This document shows, one piece after another, positions 19,701-27,760 of a DNA stretch of 39,743 nucleotides; position 1 is the first letter of the stretch; every line of letters starts with the position of its first letter. The notes beneath the pieces are model-generated. The model saw only the letters and a list, made by a program, of their open reading frames with translations. It was not told the DNA's origin and made no database searches. The position numbers were made by a program, and so were the translations under genes. Location of the stretch: assembly GCA_946611635.1 (NCBI GenBank), contig CAMODW010000007.1:1-39743 (forward strand). Reading direction: 5' to 3'. Source of the stretch: an uncultured Bacillota bacterium. GTDB taxonomy: Bacteria; Bacillota_I; Bacilli_A; RF39; UBA660.

Positions 19701-22535
19701 CAATTACAAGAAATAGCATATGTTGCTAATCTAGATAGATATGTAACTGAGACTGCATTTTTAAGTGAAGATGCTATTAATAGAGCAACAGAATGGATAT
19801 ATGATAGTATTGAAGATTATAACTTACAACAAGATGTTAAAAATCAAAAAATGTCATATGATGAATATCTAGAAAAATCTAAACTTCAAAACATGAAAAA
19901 AACAAGAAAAATGGTTCAAGATGAATTGTTAGAAGAAATGGGAATAGATATTGATGAATTAGAAGTTGGTAAAGATATATCTTCAATAGCATATCAAAGA
20001 ACTGATCCTATAAGAGTAAATGAAAAAGTATTCGGATGGGATGTAGGACAAAAAATAAATGCAGTAACTATTAATAAAACTAAACATAATGAAGCAGAAA
20101 GAACTCGTTTCTTAAATAAAGAAAGAAATGAGATTAAAAACTTAGGAATTAAAGCAAGAACAAAAGAAAGTTCTGCAGTACAAAAATATGCAGAAAAACA
20201 ATATGTTAATGATAAAGGAGAAGTTGTACCATATGGAGATCATCAACTTGCTTCTGAATTTCCAGATGTAGCAACTCAAAACAGAATAAAAAATGCTTCA
20301 AAAGTGTTAAGAAATAAATATGATCAATATATTAATGCAATAAATAATATAATAACTGATATGGGTTATGATCCTATACCTAAAAGACAGGATTATATGA
20401 AACACTTTACTGAATTATCTGATAAGTTAAGTCAATGGGGTATTCCATTAAATAGAAACTCATTAAGTGAAGATGCTTTACCTACAGATATAAATGGTAT
20501 TACAGATCAATTTAATCCAGGAAAAAATTGGTTTGCTAGTGCTATGAAAAGAAAAGGTGTTAAAACTACATATGATGCTATTACAGGTATAGATAGTTAT
20601 CTAGAAGGTGCAAGTAATTTAATATTCCATACAGAAGACATTCAAAGATATAGAGCATTAAGTAAATTAATAAGAGATACTTATGGTCAAACACATGGTA
20701 TGGATAATATTGATTTAAGCACTGAAGAAGGACAACAAAGGTTAAATAATATATTTGATAATAAATTAAGTAAATATGTTGCATGGTTAGATGAACAAGC
20801 AAATGCTTTAGCAGGTAAAAAAGGTGCTATTGATAGAGGTGCAGAAAGAGCATTAGGAAGAAAAATTTATGGAGTGTTAGAAACTGCTAAAAAACAAGTA
20901 GGTTCTAATATGACTGGATATAATGTACGAAGTGCTTTAACAAACTTCGCATCTGCAGTACAGGGTGTATCTAAAACAAATAAAATGGCATGGTTAAAAG
21001 GAACTGCTTCAACAATTAAGAATATGATACATGATGATGGTTTAATCAATAAATCTGACTTCTTAACTAGCAGATTCGGAAGTGATCAATTATCTTCTAA
21101 ACTATGGCAAAAAGCATCTAAAGCAGGTCAAGTATTTATGGAAGGTACAGACTACTTTACTGCTAATCAAATATGGAGAGGTAAATATTATGAAAATCTG
21201 CAAAAAGGAATGACAGAACAACAAGCAATAAAGAAAGCAGATGATTTTGCTTCAAGAATAATGGGAGATAGAAGTAAAGGTGCAACTGCAGAAATATTTA
21301 ATTCAAAAACATTAGGTCTTCTTACTCAATTCCAATTAGAAGTAAATAACCAATGGTCTTCGTTGATACATGATAATAAAATGGATGTACAAAGTAAAAA
21401 TAAATCTGGTGCTACAGTAGTATTCCAATTAGGACAACTATTTGCATTTTCTTATATGTTTAATGGTTTAATGAAATCATTGACAGGTTCAGATGTTATG
21501 GTTGATCCTATAGACATGCTAATGAAAATGTTAGGTTCTGGAGATGATGAAGAAGAAAAAACATTAGAAGAAAGAGCAACAGAAGTAATTGGAGATTTAT
21601 GGAATGATATACCTTTTGTTAGTTTTGCAAGTGGTGGTAGAGTACCAGTAGGAGAAGCATTAAAAGGTGGAGAAACACTTATTAAATATGCTACAGGGCA
21701 AACTAATAGTTATGGACAAAAATACAAATTAGAAGATGTCAAAAAAGATTTAATGGAAAGTACATTCTATTGGTTATTACCTACAGGTTATGGTCAATTA
21801 AGAAAAGCAAAAAAAGGTTTAGAAATGTATGATAAAGACTTAATATTACCTGGAAGTTACACTCCAAGTGGTAATTTAAGATTTACTGCAGATGATTCAA
21901 CAAGTGGTAAAGTAAAAGCAGTATTATTCGGTCAATATTCTAGTGATGAAAGTCAAAAGTATATTTCAAGTGGATTTAAAGCAATTAGTAAAAGTAGAGT
22001 TCAAGAGTTAAAAGATTTAGGTATGACTGCTTCAGAATATAGAAAATACAATGAAGGATTAAAGAAAGCAGGAAATTCTAATGAAGCAAAAATGGAATAT
22101 ATTACTAATTCTAAATACACTAATAAACAAAAAACTATTATGGCACAAAATGTATTGAAGAAAGATATTGATATAAAGGAATATAATAAATATAAATCAT
22201 ATGATGAGTATAAATATGCAACTCAATATCCGGAAAAATATTCAGTAGTGTCTCAAATAGGATCATTTGATAAATATACTAAATGGAAAAATGAAATTAA
22301 GGATATAAGAGATAATACTAAAAATGATAAAGTTGAAACAATAAAATACATTAATGGTTTAAATCTTTCAATTCCACAAAAGGCAATGTTTATTAAATTA
22401 TATTATCCATCATTTAATAGTTATAATAAAGAAATAGTTAATTATATAAATGAACAATATTTAACTATGGAAGAAAAAATAACTACATTAGAAAAAATGA
22501 AATTTAAAATTAGAAATGGGAGAGTGTATTGGTAA
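13773..22535 (+). CDS. giant (2920 aa) polyvalent virion/ejection protein with Zn-peptidase-like motif and ART-like modules
   Basis: 'LLAHEITHAIGTEE' (HExxH); 'MVMYHGTPNGDFTVFNPGSYFSE' and 'EVVYHTTTEDGYQFNEFNP' ART-like starts; 'FNSNQIKNVSNQNPTSDSDIRYS' and 'FNSNQFKALDNNQPTSDQDIRYS' module ends; AAGGAGG RBS. Confidence 0.85.
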   Translation: MSAFDDYIESRKKGKKGKQATVPITQTINNKKQDKKITSFDEYVASVNGKTLPKYYESMSPIIKRDVFNDKALFDSDYTYEQKRNMLIKEKEDVSKKLANFNSKNNFTFGSNPFGVSGNSQYNENYSITPYQARMYAQSQINTGLLNPKNKKNQKATNFFEEMQKINKMSDKEIVKKYNDLYHDPERVENVKKLEKINKKQPLYDYLSNYEKVQNEDYTFGTHSIAGLESAFGLVTKPQYKTKDINGKDVTVELPGYWEMKSDKAISESDSTAERIFAQGIRSTTQMIPTLVIHSMANVLAPGSTVAPTVVSMSKIGADSYRGSRSEKILEGHSKEQASLYATGDALIEVGTEMMFDSFKLLSNKPIFNTSKLTNKIHNRVAQNLVKLGLSGIEEGTEEAVGALLRPALKKITLNEDNGKPYFQKVLEDENLVESFFSAMVSSAILGGQTSVRETRNLSAIDNATFDNIEAEIGRKLTEPELKRVIEDVSKINERMLENNSRNIGEIIEEATNNFIQNNNNDNNNSYLQTELQQLTEQRKTAVTPQQISQIDARISEIQQQLSEVQDKVNLPGINQLQSNNTNGFKYELTNNEKVNTLYKSANQYLDDSQQTHDLVNTIEKVVSDKGYNILFDDTIGDNVNAQIRSLNGEIEIKLNPNTDRAGEFLLAHEITHAIGTEEMKSMVMEYATKNSEFNNALETLKQNYKTSEITDEVLADISGQLFGNQEFINSLVMQNTTESKKIIRIAYEKIKRLLNQLTEKGRYRNFVQDLENKWREAYRISTTEQAISNLKGDTYYHRNVENNANLGYNNNGIERTFNTIEEAVEDDPRKLTFTKYNTSVDFFNLSYEDMKKAIKIGSKYALEAQQLGLDNYSFNDNKYNYYIDILDKNNNAFGVTHIETINSISKEVANETNPNKNSRNTLESSEYEGRDSSINIESTENRGTSKGNVTLPGIKQRQQRSNENRQNIENDFTNSREELDNSSFLMDNKGRQLSKDQQEFFKNSKVKDENGNLMVMYHGTPNGDFTVFNPGSYFSERQEYASGYENESASSISSGKKTTTPKTYEVYLNITNPFTLQDETAKNIYLNEYIKGGNSLYYDPYTDYTDTINNMEEIDWTEGEDLREWLKENHPEYDGLILDEGGDGGYGMAEYIWRGKSYVPFNSNQIKNVSNQNPTSDSDIRYSKNTNITDSNGRKISKEQQEYFKDSKARDESGKLEVVYHTTTEDGYQFNEFNPVGTPGYRFGDQVVNYYTDSADMSGSYADQDYIMADTKRITSMEEVQEYIKDKNELGWGSDKTYELIQDNGKYKLIDNSKVPNTNKTWKQVYDEANEYKNTLTEKELSQFNDMFDKISDYNSDGKYNIDSYLMNNNYKFGSEEDAIAQKFLNIDNKNVYERGIYFDALFRNAKYHTIGEFNDKQDLFRNIKSKGSTLAKRQYEGYVNITNPYVVDAEKRNWNQVISQSNDFIDELEERVPQTKKDELTRLYQESANKSSDLRLEHDKTKMFLDQIDRFLEVDKNTDKIKKVADRIGYDVIDKITSGITENLGVNTYYALAEQLELENVIGKETSKMIIDDFVIPEQVQKWLTKNYNKQLKIKDLGVETNLIRREYGVDKISIGELFDKYQKAYNEFDKYRMPYNYFIEKISNDSSDEGHVDLGYELNDIFETRAEIKGADAVGEELAQASSVGWSKPELIRLWGTSKTTNDVVKEIIASNKDGITNYDGVIIKNVYDYGGKSGDTKSANNLYITFNSNQFKALDNNQPTSDQDIRYSNENDEWNNWLDRNFKSTGTTTKLNEIRLPKKDIKLPGVNKQDKVSDIELPFETDDLPFDMEDSSDSITNNIDQTTVNRITKNLKSELGLNGNEISEFKRVLFEISNKDNISKNEIKNIIEERFAEKTLKHRMDDIIDIQRYLKKQKINVSDRIKADITDYSDFRQRNYGKINFSKEGQSVDVIYQELSDMFPSYFSKDILSDSDQLQEIAYVANLDRYVTETAFLSEDAINRATEWIYDSIEDYNLQQDVKNQKMSYDEYLEKSKLQNMKKTRKMVQDELLEEMGIDIDELEVGKDISSIAYQRTDPIRVNEKVFGWDVGQKINAVTINKTKHNEAERTRFLNKERNEIKNLGIKARTKESSAVQKYAEKQYVNDKGEVVPYGDHQLASEFPDVATQNRIKNASKVLRNKYDQYINAINNIITDMGYDPIPKRQDYMKHFTELSDKLSQWGIPLNRNSLSEDALPTDINGITDQFNPGKNWFASAMKRKGVKTTYDAITGIDSYLEGASNLIFHTEDIQRYRALSKLIRDTYGQTHGMDNIDLSTEEGQQRLNNIFDNKLSKYVAWLDEQANALAGKKGAIDRGAERALGRKIYGVLETAKKQVGSNMTGYNVRSALTNFASAVQGVSKTNKMAWLKGTASTIKNMIHDDGLINKSDFLTSRFGSDQLSSKLWQKASKAGQVFMEGTDYFTANQIWRGKYYENLQKGMTEQQAIKKADDFASRIMGDRSKGATAEIFNSKTLGLLTQFQLEVNNQWSSLIHDNKMDVQSKNKSGATVVFQLGQLFAFSYMFNGLMKSLTGSDVMVDPIDMLMKMLGSGDDEEEKTLEERATEVIGDLWNDIPFVSFASGGRVPVGEALKGGETLIKYATGQTNSYGQKYKLEDVKKDLMESTFYWLLPTGYGQLRKAKKGLEMYDKDLILPGSYTPSGNLRFTADDSTSGKVKAVLFGQYSSDESQKYISSGFKAISKSRVQELKDLGMTASEYRKYNEGLKKAGNSNEAKMEYITNSKYTNKQKTIMAQNVLKKDIDIKEYNKYKSYDEYKYATQYPEKYSVVSQIGSFDKYTKWKNEIKDIRDNTKNDKVETIKYINGLNLSIPQKAMFIKLYYPSFNSYNKEIVNYINEQYLTMEEKITTLEKMKFKIRNGRVYW
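16504..16713 (+). CDS. candidate overprinted small protein (69 aa) inside the giant gene, +1 frame
   Basis: Perfect AAGGAGG at 16491-16497, 6 nt before ATG; well-formed amphipathic protein sequence; host frame here is low complexity. Confidence 0.5.
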   Translation: MKQILTKIAEILWKVPNMKEGIVVSILNPLKTEEQAKEMLHYLESNKDNKEVMRIDRILKMTLQIAGKN

Positions 22536-23650
22536 TGAATCAAGAAAGAAATAGACCTTTAACTGCAGAAGATTTGATAAGAAGATATGACTTAGAAAAT
22601 CTAAAAACAGTTAAGAAAAATATTAAAGTTCTAGAAAGAACACTACAAAATCAACATATATTGATAAGACAATATATACAGAATGTATCTAATTATAATA
22701 ACCAGGTTAATTCAACAACCTGGTTTTATAATGGTACTCCTACATTAGATAACGAACCATATATATTATTTGATGATGATAAAGATGAACATATAAACGA
22801 TTTATATTATGATCGTGATAATGGAAAAGTGTATATTTTTTCTTTTGATGGAACTGATTATAGTTGGGAAGAAGTAAAAGATGGTGCTTTAGTACAAAGT
22901 TTAGCAATAGCAAACTCTGAAGCAGATGCACAAGACAATAGAAGAAATATATATTATCAACGACCTGCTCCACCATATGAAATTGGAGATGTATGGGTTG
23001 ATGGAAATATTATTATGAGATGTCGTTGTTCTAGAGATGAAGGAGAATTTAGTGATACAGACTGGGTAGAACAAGATTATTATTCTGATTCAGGTGTAGT
23101 TTTAGATGTAAAAGCAGTATTGGATCAATTTGAAACTTTAGTTACAACTGAATATGCTACTAGAGCATTATTGGAAACTACTGCAGAAAGTATTAATTCT
23201 AAGGTGGAAACTAATACAAATACTTTAACTGAAAGATTAGATGCTACTAATAGTTCAGTAGAGGAAGTAAAAACTACATATAAATCTGCATTGGAAGAGT
23301 TAGATAAAAGTTTTAATTTAAGTTTAGATAAAGTAGAAGAAACTATTGTATCAAATAATGATTCAGTAAATCAAAGAATTAATGAAATACATAACTATTT
23401 AACTTATCAATTAGAACAAATAGATGGACAAGAAGTCGGTGTTTTAACATTAGGTGCTAGTACTAGTGATGTTAAGTTAAAACTTATTAATGATATAGTT
23501 TATTTTGAACAAAATGGTAGTAGAGTTGCTTATATATCAAATAATAAATTATATATCACTGATTCTGAGTTCTTAAATAGTGTACAAATAGGTAATTTTG
23601 CTTTTATTCCTAGAGGTAATGGAAGTTTAGGATTTAGGAAGGTGGTGTAA
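22535..23650 (+). CDS. tail protein (coiled-coil, tail-tip like)
   Basis: 'RRNIYYQRPAPPYEIGDVWVDGN' and long coiled coil typical of tail-associated proteins; starts at ATG 22535 overlapping preceding stop. Confidence 0.65.
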   Translation: MNQERNRPLTAEDLIRRYDLENLKTVKKNIKVLERTLQNQHILIRQYIQNVSNYNNQVNSTTWFYNGTPTLDNEPYILFDDDKDEHINDLYYDRDNGKVYIFSFDGTDYSWEEVKDGALVQSLAIANSEADAQDNRRNIYYQRPAPPYEIGDVWVDGNIIMRCRCSRDEGEFSDTDWVEQDYYSDSGVVLDVKAVLDQFETLVTTEYATRALLETTAESINSKVETNTNTLTERLDATNSSVEEVKTTYKSALEELDKSFNLSLDKVEETIVSNNDSVNQRINEIHNYLTYQLEQIDGQEVGVLTLGASTSDVKLKLINDIVYFEQNGSRVAYISNNKLYITDSEFLNSVQIGNFAFIPRGNGSLGFRKVV

Positions 23651-23653
23651 TAT

Positions 23654-25378
23654 ATGGCAGTTAGTTTAACAACCCATACATTAACAGAAACATCATATAA
23701 TGTTGCAGGTAACTATTCAACAGTTAGATATTTAGTTCAATTAACAACTAGTGGTGCATCATATAATAGTAATAATATAACAACTACTTATACAATAAAT
23801 GGTGTTAATTATTCAAATGTTCATAAATTACCAAAAACAAAAACTACAACAATAGTAGATCAAACTGTAACAGTTTATCATAATGCAGATGGAACAGGAA
23901 GTACAAGTGCTTCATTTAGATGTCCTACAGGTATTAGTGCAGGAACAATGACAGGTAATCTTAGTTTAACACTCACGACCATTCCTCGTGCTAGTCAACC
24001 TAGTGTTGCAAGTGGGAGTTGTAATTTAGATAGTGGAGTTACAATATATACTAATCGTGCAAGTGGATCATTTACACATACTATAGTAACTACAGTAAAT
24101 GGTGTTAATGTAGAAACATTTTATAATGTAGGTGCTAGTCATTGGTGGGTTCCTACAATTGCTAATTATGCAAATAAAATAACAGGTTCAAATAGTGCAA
24201 CATGTACTATTACTTGTTATACATATAATAATGGAGTTCATATAGGTACTAAAACATGTACTATATCATTAGTTGTACCTAGTAGTGTAAAACCTAGTGC
24301 TTCAGTTACTATTGCAGAGAATAATCCTACTATAATTGCTTTAGGTTGGGGAGTATTGGTTCAGGGAAAATCTACATTACGAGTCAATGTAACCGGTACT
24401 GGAATACATGGCAGTTGGATAAAAAGTTATAATACATCTGCAAATGGAACGAATTATGGTACTAGTTCATTTGTTACTAATCCATTAACTAATAGTGGTA
24501 CAGTAAGTGCAACAGTAACAGACTCTAGAAACTATACTTCAAATTCTGCAACTAAAAGTTATACAGTGGTGGAATATAGCAACCCACAAATAAGTCAAAC
24601 TGAGGTAGTTAGATGTTTAAGTGATGGTACAGAAAAAGATGATGGTACTTGTATCAAATATACATTTAAAGGAAACATAACTCCAGTAGATAATAAAAAC
24701 TCTAAATTATTTCAAATTGGTTATAAATTAAAAACAGATAGTACATATACTATGAGAACATTAGTAGATGATGCTTATACTATTGATCACGAGAATGTAA
24801 TTATAAGTGATGTAGTTTTTGATGCAACTAATTCATATGACATTATTTTTGTTGCAACAGATTCATTAGGTACTTCTCAGATAACTAGAGTAATTAATAC
24901 CGGAAGAGACTTAATGAACTTTAATGCTAGTGGTAAATCAATGGCATTGGGAAAAATATCTGAAGCAGGTGCAAATGAAGAAAAATTAGAAATTGAATTT
25001 AAAGATGGTGTGTTTGTTAATGGTTGTGTTATAACAGATGTTTATTCTACTAATGAAATAAGAATTGGAACTTGGTATGATGGAAAACCATTATATAGTA
25101 AAACTTTAGTTTTTAATGATACAGTTGAAACAAATAAATGGTTTATTAAAGCACATAATATACAAAATGCTTCTATGGTTAGAGTAAAAGAAGGTTGGTT
25201 TGAAAATGATTCAAATGGAGTAAGTTATGGAATGAATGTAGTTGGTTATGGTGGCACATTTGAAGATAAAGAATATGTTTGTTGTGATAGAACTAATATA
25301 TATATATCAGCAAATGGGGGTTGGGGACAAGGTTGGAGAAAAGTTGTTGTATTAATATATACAAAAAATAATAATTAA
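23654..25378 (+). CDS. DUF859-type phage minor structural protein
   Basis: 'LSLTLTTIPRASQPS' and Thr/Ser-rich repeated beta domains. Confidence 0.75.
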   Translation: MAVSLTTHTLTETSYNVAGNYSTVRYLVQLTTSGASYNSNNITTTYTINGVNYSNVHKLPKTKTTTIVDQTVTVYHNADGTGSTSASFRCPTGISAGTMTGNLSLTLTTIPRASQPSVASGSCNLDSGVTIYTNRASGSFTHTIVTTVNGVNVETFYNVGASHWWVPTIANYANKITGSNSATCTITCYTYNNGVHIGTKTCTISLVVPSSVKPSASVTIAENNPTIIALGWGVLVQGKSTLRVNVTGTGIHGSWIKSYNTSANGTNYGTSSFVTNPLTNSGTVSATVTDSRNYTSNSATKSYTVVEYSNPQISQTEVVRCLSDGTEKDDGTCIKYTFKGNITPVDNKNSKLFQIGYKLKTDSTYTMRTLVDDAYTIDHENVIISDVVFDATNSYDIIFVATDSLGTSQITRVINTGRDLMNFNASGKSMALGKISEAGANEEKLEIEFKDGVFVNGCVITDVYSTNEIRIGTWYDGKPLYSKTLVFNDTVETNKWFIKAHNIQNASMVRVKEGWFENDSNGVSYGMNVVGYGGTFEDKEYVCCDRTNIYISANGGWGQGWRKVVVLIYTKNNN

Positions 25379-25395
25379 AGAATAGGAGGTAATAT

Positions 25396-25806
25396 ATGCA
25401 AAGTATAACTATAGGTCAAATAGGAGAGATATTGCTTTATGTAGCAAGTTTTATAGGTGCTATGGAAGTAATGATTATAAGATTAAAAAAGACATTCTCT
25501 AAATTAGTTAAAGAAGAAACTAAACCCTTAATACATGAAATGGAACTTGTAGAAAAAGAAGTATCTAAATTAAAAGTGGATTTTGATACAAAGGTAGTTA
25601 ATTTAGAATTAAGACTTGATAAAGGGGATTTAAGAGATATGAGAGCAGAAATAATGAGAATGTTATCTATCGTAGATAGAAATGGAGCATTAGCAGAACA
25701 TGAGAGGATGCACTTGTTTGATTTAAAAGATAAATATAATAAAGCAGGTGGAGATAGTTATGTTGATGATTATTTTGATAGATTAAGGAAGGAGGGGAAA
25801 CTATGA
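25396..25806 (+). CDS. membrane-anchored lysis-module protein
   Basis: N-terminal TM plus coiled coil, directly upstream of the holin. Confidence 0.55.
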   Translation: MQSITIGQIGEILLYVASFIGAMEVMIIRLKKTFSKLVKEETKPLIHEMELVEKEVSKLKVDFDTKVVNLELRLDKGDLRDMRAEIMRMLSIVDRNGALAEHERMHLFDLKDKYNKAGGDSYVDDYFDRLRKEGKL

Positions 25807-25997
25807 AAAAAATATCTAAGTATGTAGTTAATATTCTATGTATTATAAGTGCTTTAATAGCAGGATTTAATGCTATTGATGGAATTACAATTCCATATGC
25901 AAGTCAAATAATACAGGGAATAGCAGTTGTTAATGGAGTTATAGGTACATATCTTTTAGGAACTAAAACAGTTACTAAAATTCAAAGAGGTAAATAA
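25803..25997 (+). CDS. putative holin
   Basis: 64 aa, two hydrophobic segments, upstream of endolysin. Confidence 0.6.
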   Translation: MKKISKYVVNILCIISALIAGFNAIDGITIPYASQIIQGIAVVNGVIGTYLLGTKTVTKIQRGK

Positions 25998-26263
25998 TGA
26001 ATGTAGATATGAGACCTATTCATTATCATAAAACTGTATCAGAAGATGGTATAACCCATAATGTAGTTTTAGGAAAACAAGAAACAGGTTATCAAGTACA
26101 TATACATGAAACATTTTGGGAATGTGATAATGAAGAACATGCAAAAGCATTGTTGATCCAGGAATTAAAAATATTAAGAAAACAACTAGAACAGGAGTTG
26201 AATAAAAGATTTTCATTTAAAGAGGTAGATAATGAGATACAAGATATATGCAAATTTAGGTAA
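25997..26263 (+). CDS. hypothetical protein
   Basis: ORF overlapping neighbours in lysis module. Confidence 0.55.
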   Translation: MNVDMRPIHYHKTVSEDGITHNVVLGKQETGYQVHIHETFWECDNEEHAKALLIQELKILRKQLEQELNKRFSFKEVDNEIQDICKFR

Positions 26264-26462
26264 TGGTTGGAAACTATTTCATAAAACTAAAAAACATGAA
26301 GAAGTTAAAGACTTTATTAGAGAAGTATATGAACTAGATGAAAGATGTGAAGTTATTATTAAATATAGAAGTAATGACTGTGATTATGTTTTATGTAGTT
26401 TTGTAAATACATTATCTACTTTAGATGATCTAAATATGAAATTGGAGAGAAAATTAAAATGA
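26232..26462 (+). CDS. hypothetical protein
   Basis: ORF overlapping endolysin start. Confidence 0.55.
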   Translation: MRYKIYANLGNGWKLFHKTKKHEEVKDFIREVYELDERCEVIIKYRSNDCDYVLCSFVNTLSTLDDLNMKLERKLK

Positions 26463-27172
26463 GTGTAAAAACATATAAAAAAGGAATACAACTAACAAAG
26501 AATATTAATTCAAGTGAATTAGTATGTCCATGTTGTAAAGTTCTTAAATTAGATATAACAATAGTGAATCAAGTTCAAGATTTTATGAATATTAATGGTT
26601 ATACTAAATGTATTATATCTAGTTGTTATCGTTGTTCTAAAAGAAATACACAAATAAAAGGATCAAAAGGAAGTCAACATTGTATATCAGATGCAATGGA
26701 TTTATGTTTCTATATAGGAAAGACTATAGTAAGTTCAAAAATTGTATGTTGTAAAGCACAAGATTATGGATTTAATGGTATAGCATATATAGATAAAAAC
26801 TATGTTCATTTAGATAGTAGAACAAGTGGTAAATATCGTGGAGATGAGAGATATGGTTATGGTAATAATGTTCCTAATGGAGATTTTTATAAATACTTTA
26901 ACATAAAAAGAGAGAATGAAACTCCTCAACCTCCGGTAGATAAATTTAACTTAACCAGAACATTAAAAAAAGGATGTAAAGGTAATGATGTAAAAGAACT
27001 ACAAAAAAAACTAGGAATTAAAGCAGATGGTATTTTTGGAAATGGAAAAGATAAAAAGAACAACACATATTTAGCAGTCAAATCATTTCAAAAAGCAAAT
27101 AAATTATCTGCAGATGGTATTGTAGGAAAGAATACTGCACATAAACTAGGTTGGTTGTATAATGGTAAATAA
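26459..27172 (+). CDS. endolysin: M15-type peptidase plus peptidoglycan-binding domain
   Basis: 'GSQHCISDAMD' (SxHxxxxAxD-like), 'YVHLD', C-terminal 'LKKGCKGNDVKELQKKLGIKADGIFG' PG-binding repeat. Confidence 0.85.
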   Translation: MSVKTYKKGIQLTKNINSSELVCPCCKVLKLDITIVNQVQDFMNINGYTKCIISSCYRCSKRNTQIKGSKGSQHCISDAMDLCFYIGKTIVSSKIVCCKAQDYGFNGIAYIDKNYVHLDSRTSGKYRGDERYGYGNNVPNGDFYKYFNIKRENETPQPPVDKFNLTRTLKKGCKGNDVKELQKKLGIKADGIFGNGKDKKNNTYLAVKSFQKANKLSADGIVGKNTAHKLGWLYNGK

Positions 27173-27174
27173 AA

Positions 27175-27243
27175 AATGCACAATATTTTAATATAATAGT
27201 GCATTTTATTTATGGACTAAGGATTTTCCTTAGTTCTTTTTTT
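27175..27243 (+). terminator. tandem hairpins; second is an intrinsic terminator of the late operon
   Basis: AATGCAC...GTGCATT (27175-27205); ACTAAGG atttt CCTTAGT + T run (27216-27243). Confidence 0.85.
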
Positions 27244-27571
27244 ATGGTAAATAGTTTCTTCTAAATATAGATAAGAAATCAAGATCAGGATAATGTTCTA
27301 TGAATTCTTGTTGACCTTTAATATGCCAGTATGAATTAAAGTTATAATCTTCTTGTAATTTTCTATGACAATTTAAACATAATCTTAAACATAAACCATA
27401 CTTCATAGAGTTTTGTCTATTCTTTCCTGAAAATATTTCATGCCATGTAAGATTATATTTACTAGGACAATAATGACATTTATCTCCGGAATCAAATAAA
27501 CTGAATCTGTTATTTTCTAATCTTCTTAATTTATTACTTTTCTTTTTCATTTCCAAACACACTCCAAACAC
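27242..27571 (-). CDS. HNH endonuclease-like protein
   Basis: 'CHYCPSKYNLTWHEIFSGKNRQNSMKYGLCLRLCLNCHRKL' HNH-type Zn motif; start may be the internal Met at 27550. Confidence 0.75.
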   Translation of the reverse strand: MFGVCLEMKKKSNKLRRLENNRFSLFDSGDKCHYCPSKYNLTWHEIFSGKNRQNSMKYGLCLRLCLNCHRKLQEDYNFNSYWHIKGQQEFIEHYPDLDFLSIFRRNYLP

Positions 27572-27664
27572 ATTATTTTTATTTTTATGTATTTTTTAGT
27601 ATGTTTAAATGTATTATAAACTACTATATTATGGGGTATTATTTATGTTCATAGTTAATTAATA

Positions 27665-27683
27665 AATCTCTCTCACTCCGCCA
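27665..27683 (+). other. attP: attP core: tRNA-Ser 3' end (AATCTCTCTCACTCCGCCA)
   Basis: T-stem 3' half CTCTC + acceptor TCACTCC + G discriminator + CCA, next to integrase; no complete tRNA present. Confidence 0.75.
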
Positions 27684-27692
27684 TTATGTTTA

Positions 27693-27719
27693 TAAACCCT
27701 TTATTTATAAGGGGTTTTA
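27693..27719. terminator. AAACCC...GGGGTTT hairpin, likely tRNA/integrase terminator carried by attP
   Basis: tataAACCCtttatttataaGGGGTTTtata, immediately after the CCA. Confidence 0.5.
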
Positions 27720-27760
27720 TAATTTATAATACTTTTAAACACACTTCTAAACACACTTTT

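Noticed and set aside
20581-21049. Reverse-strand ORFs inside the giant gene
   Set aside because: Antisense to a strong coding frame, no supporting signals
27667-27683. Complete tRNA gene
   Set aside because: Only the 3' T-stem/acceptor half is present; upstream sequence cannot form the rest of a tRNA
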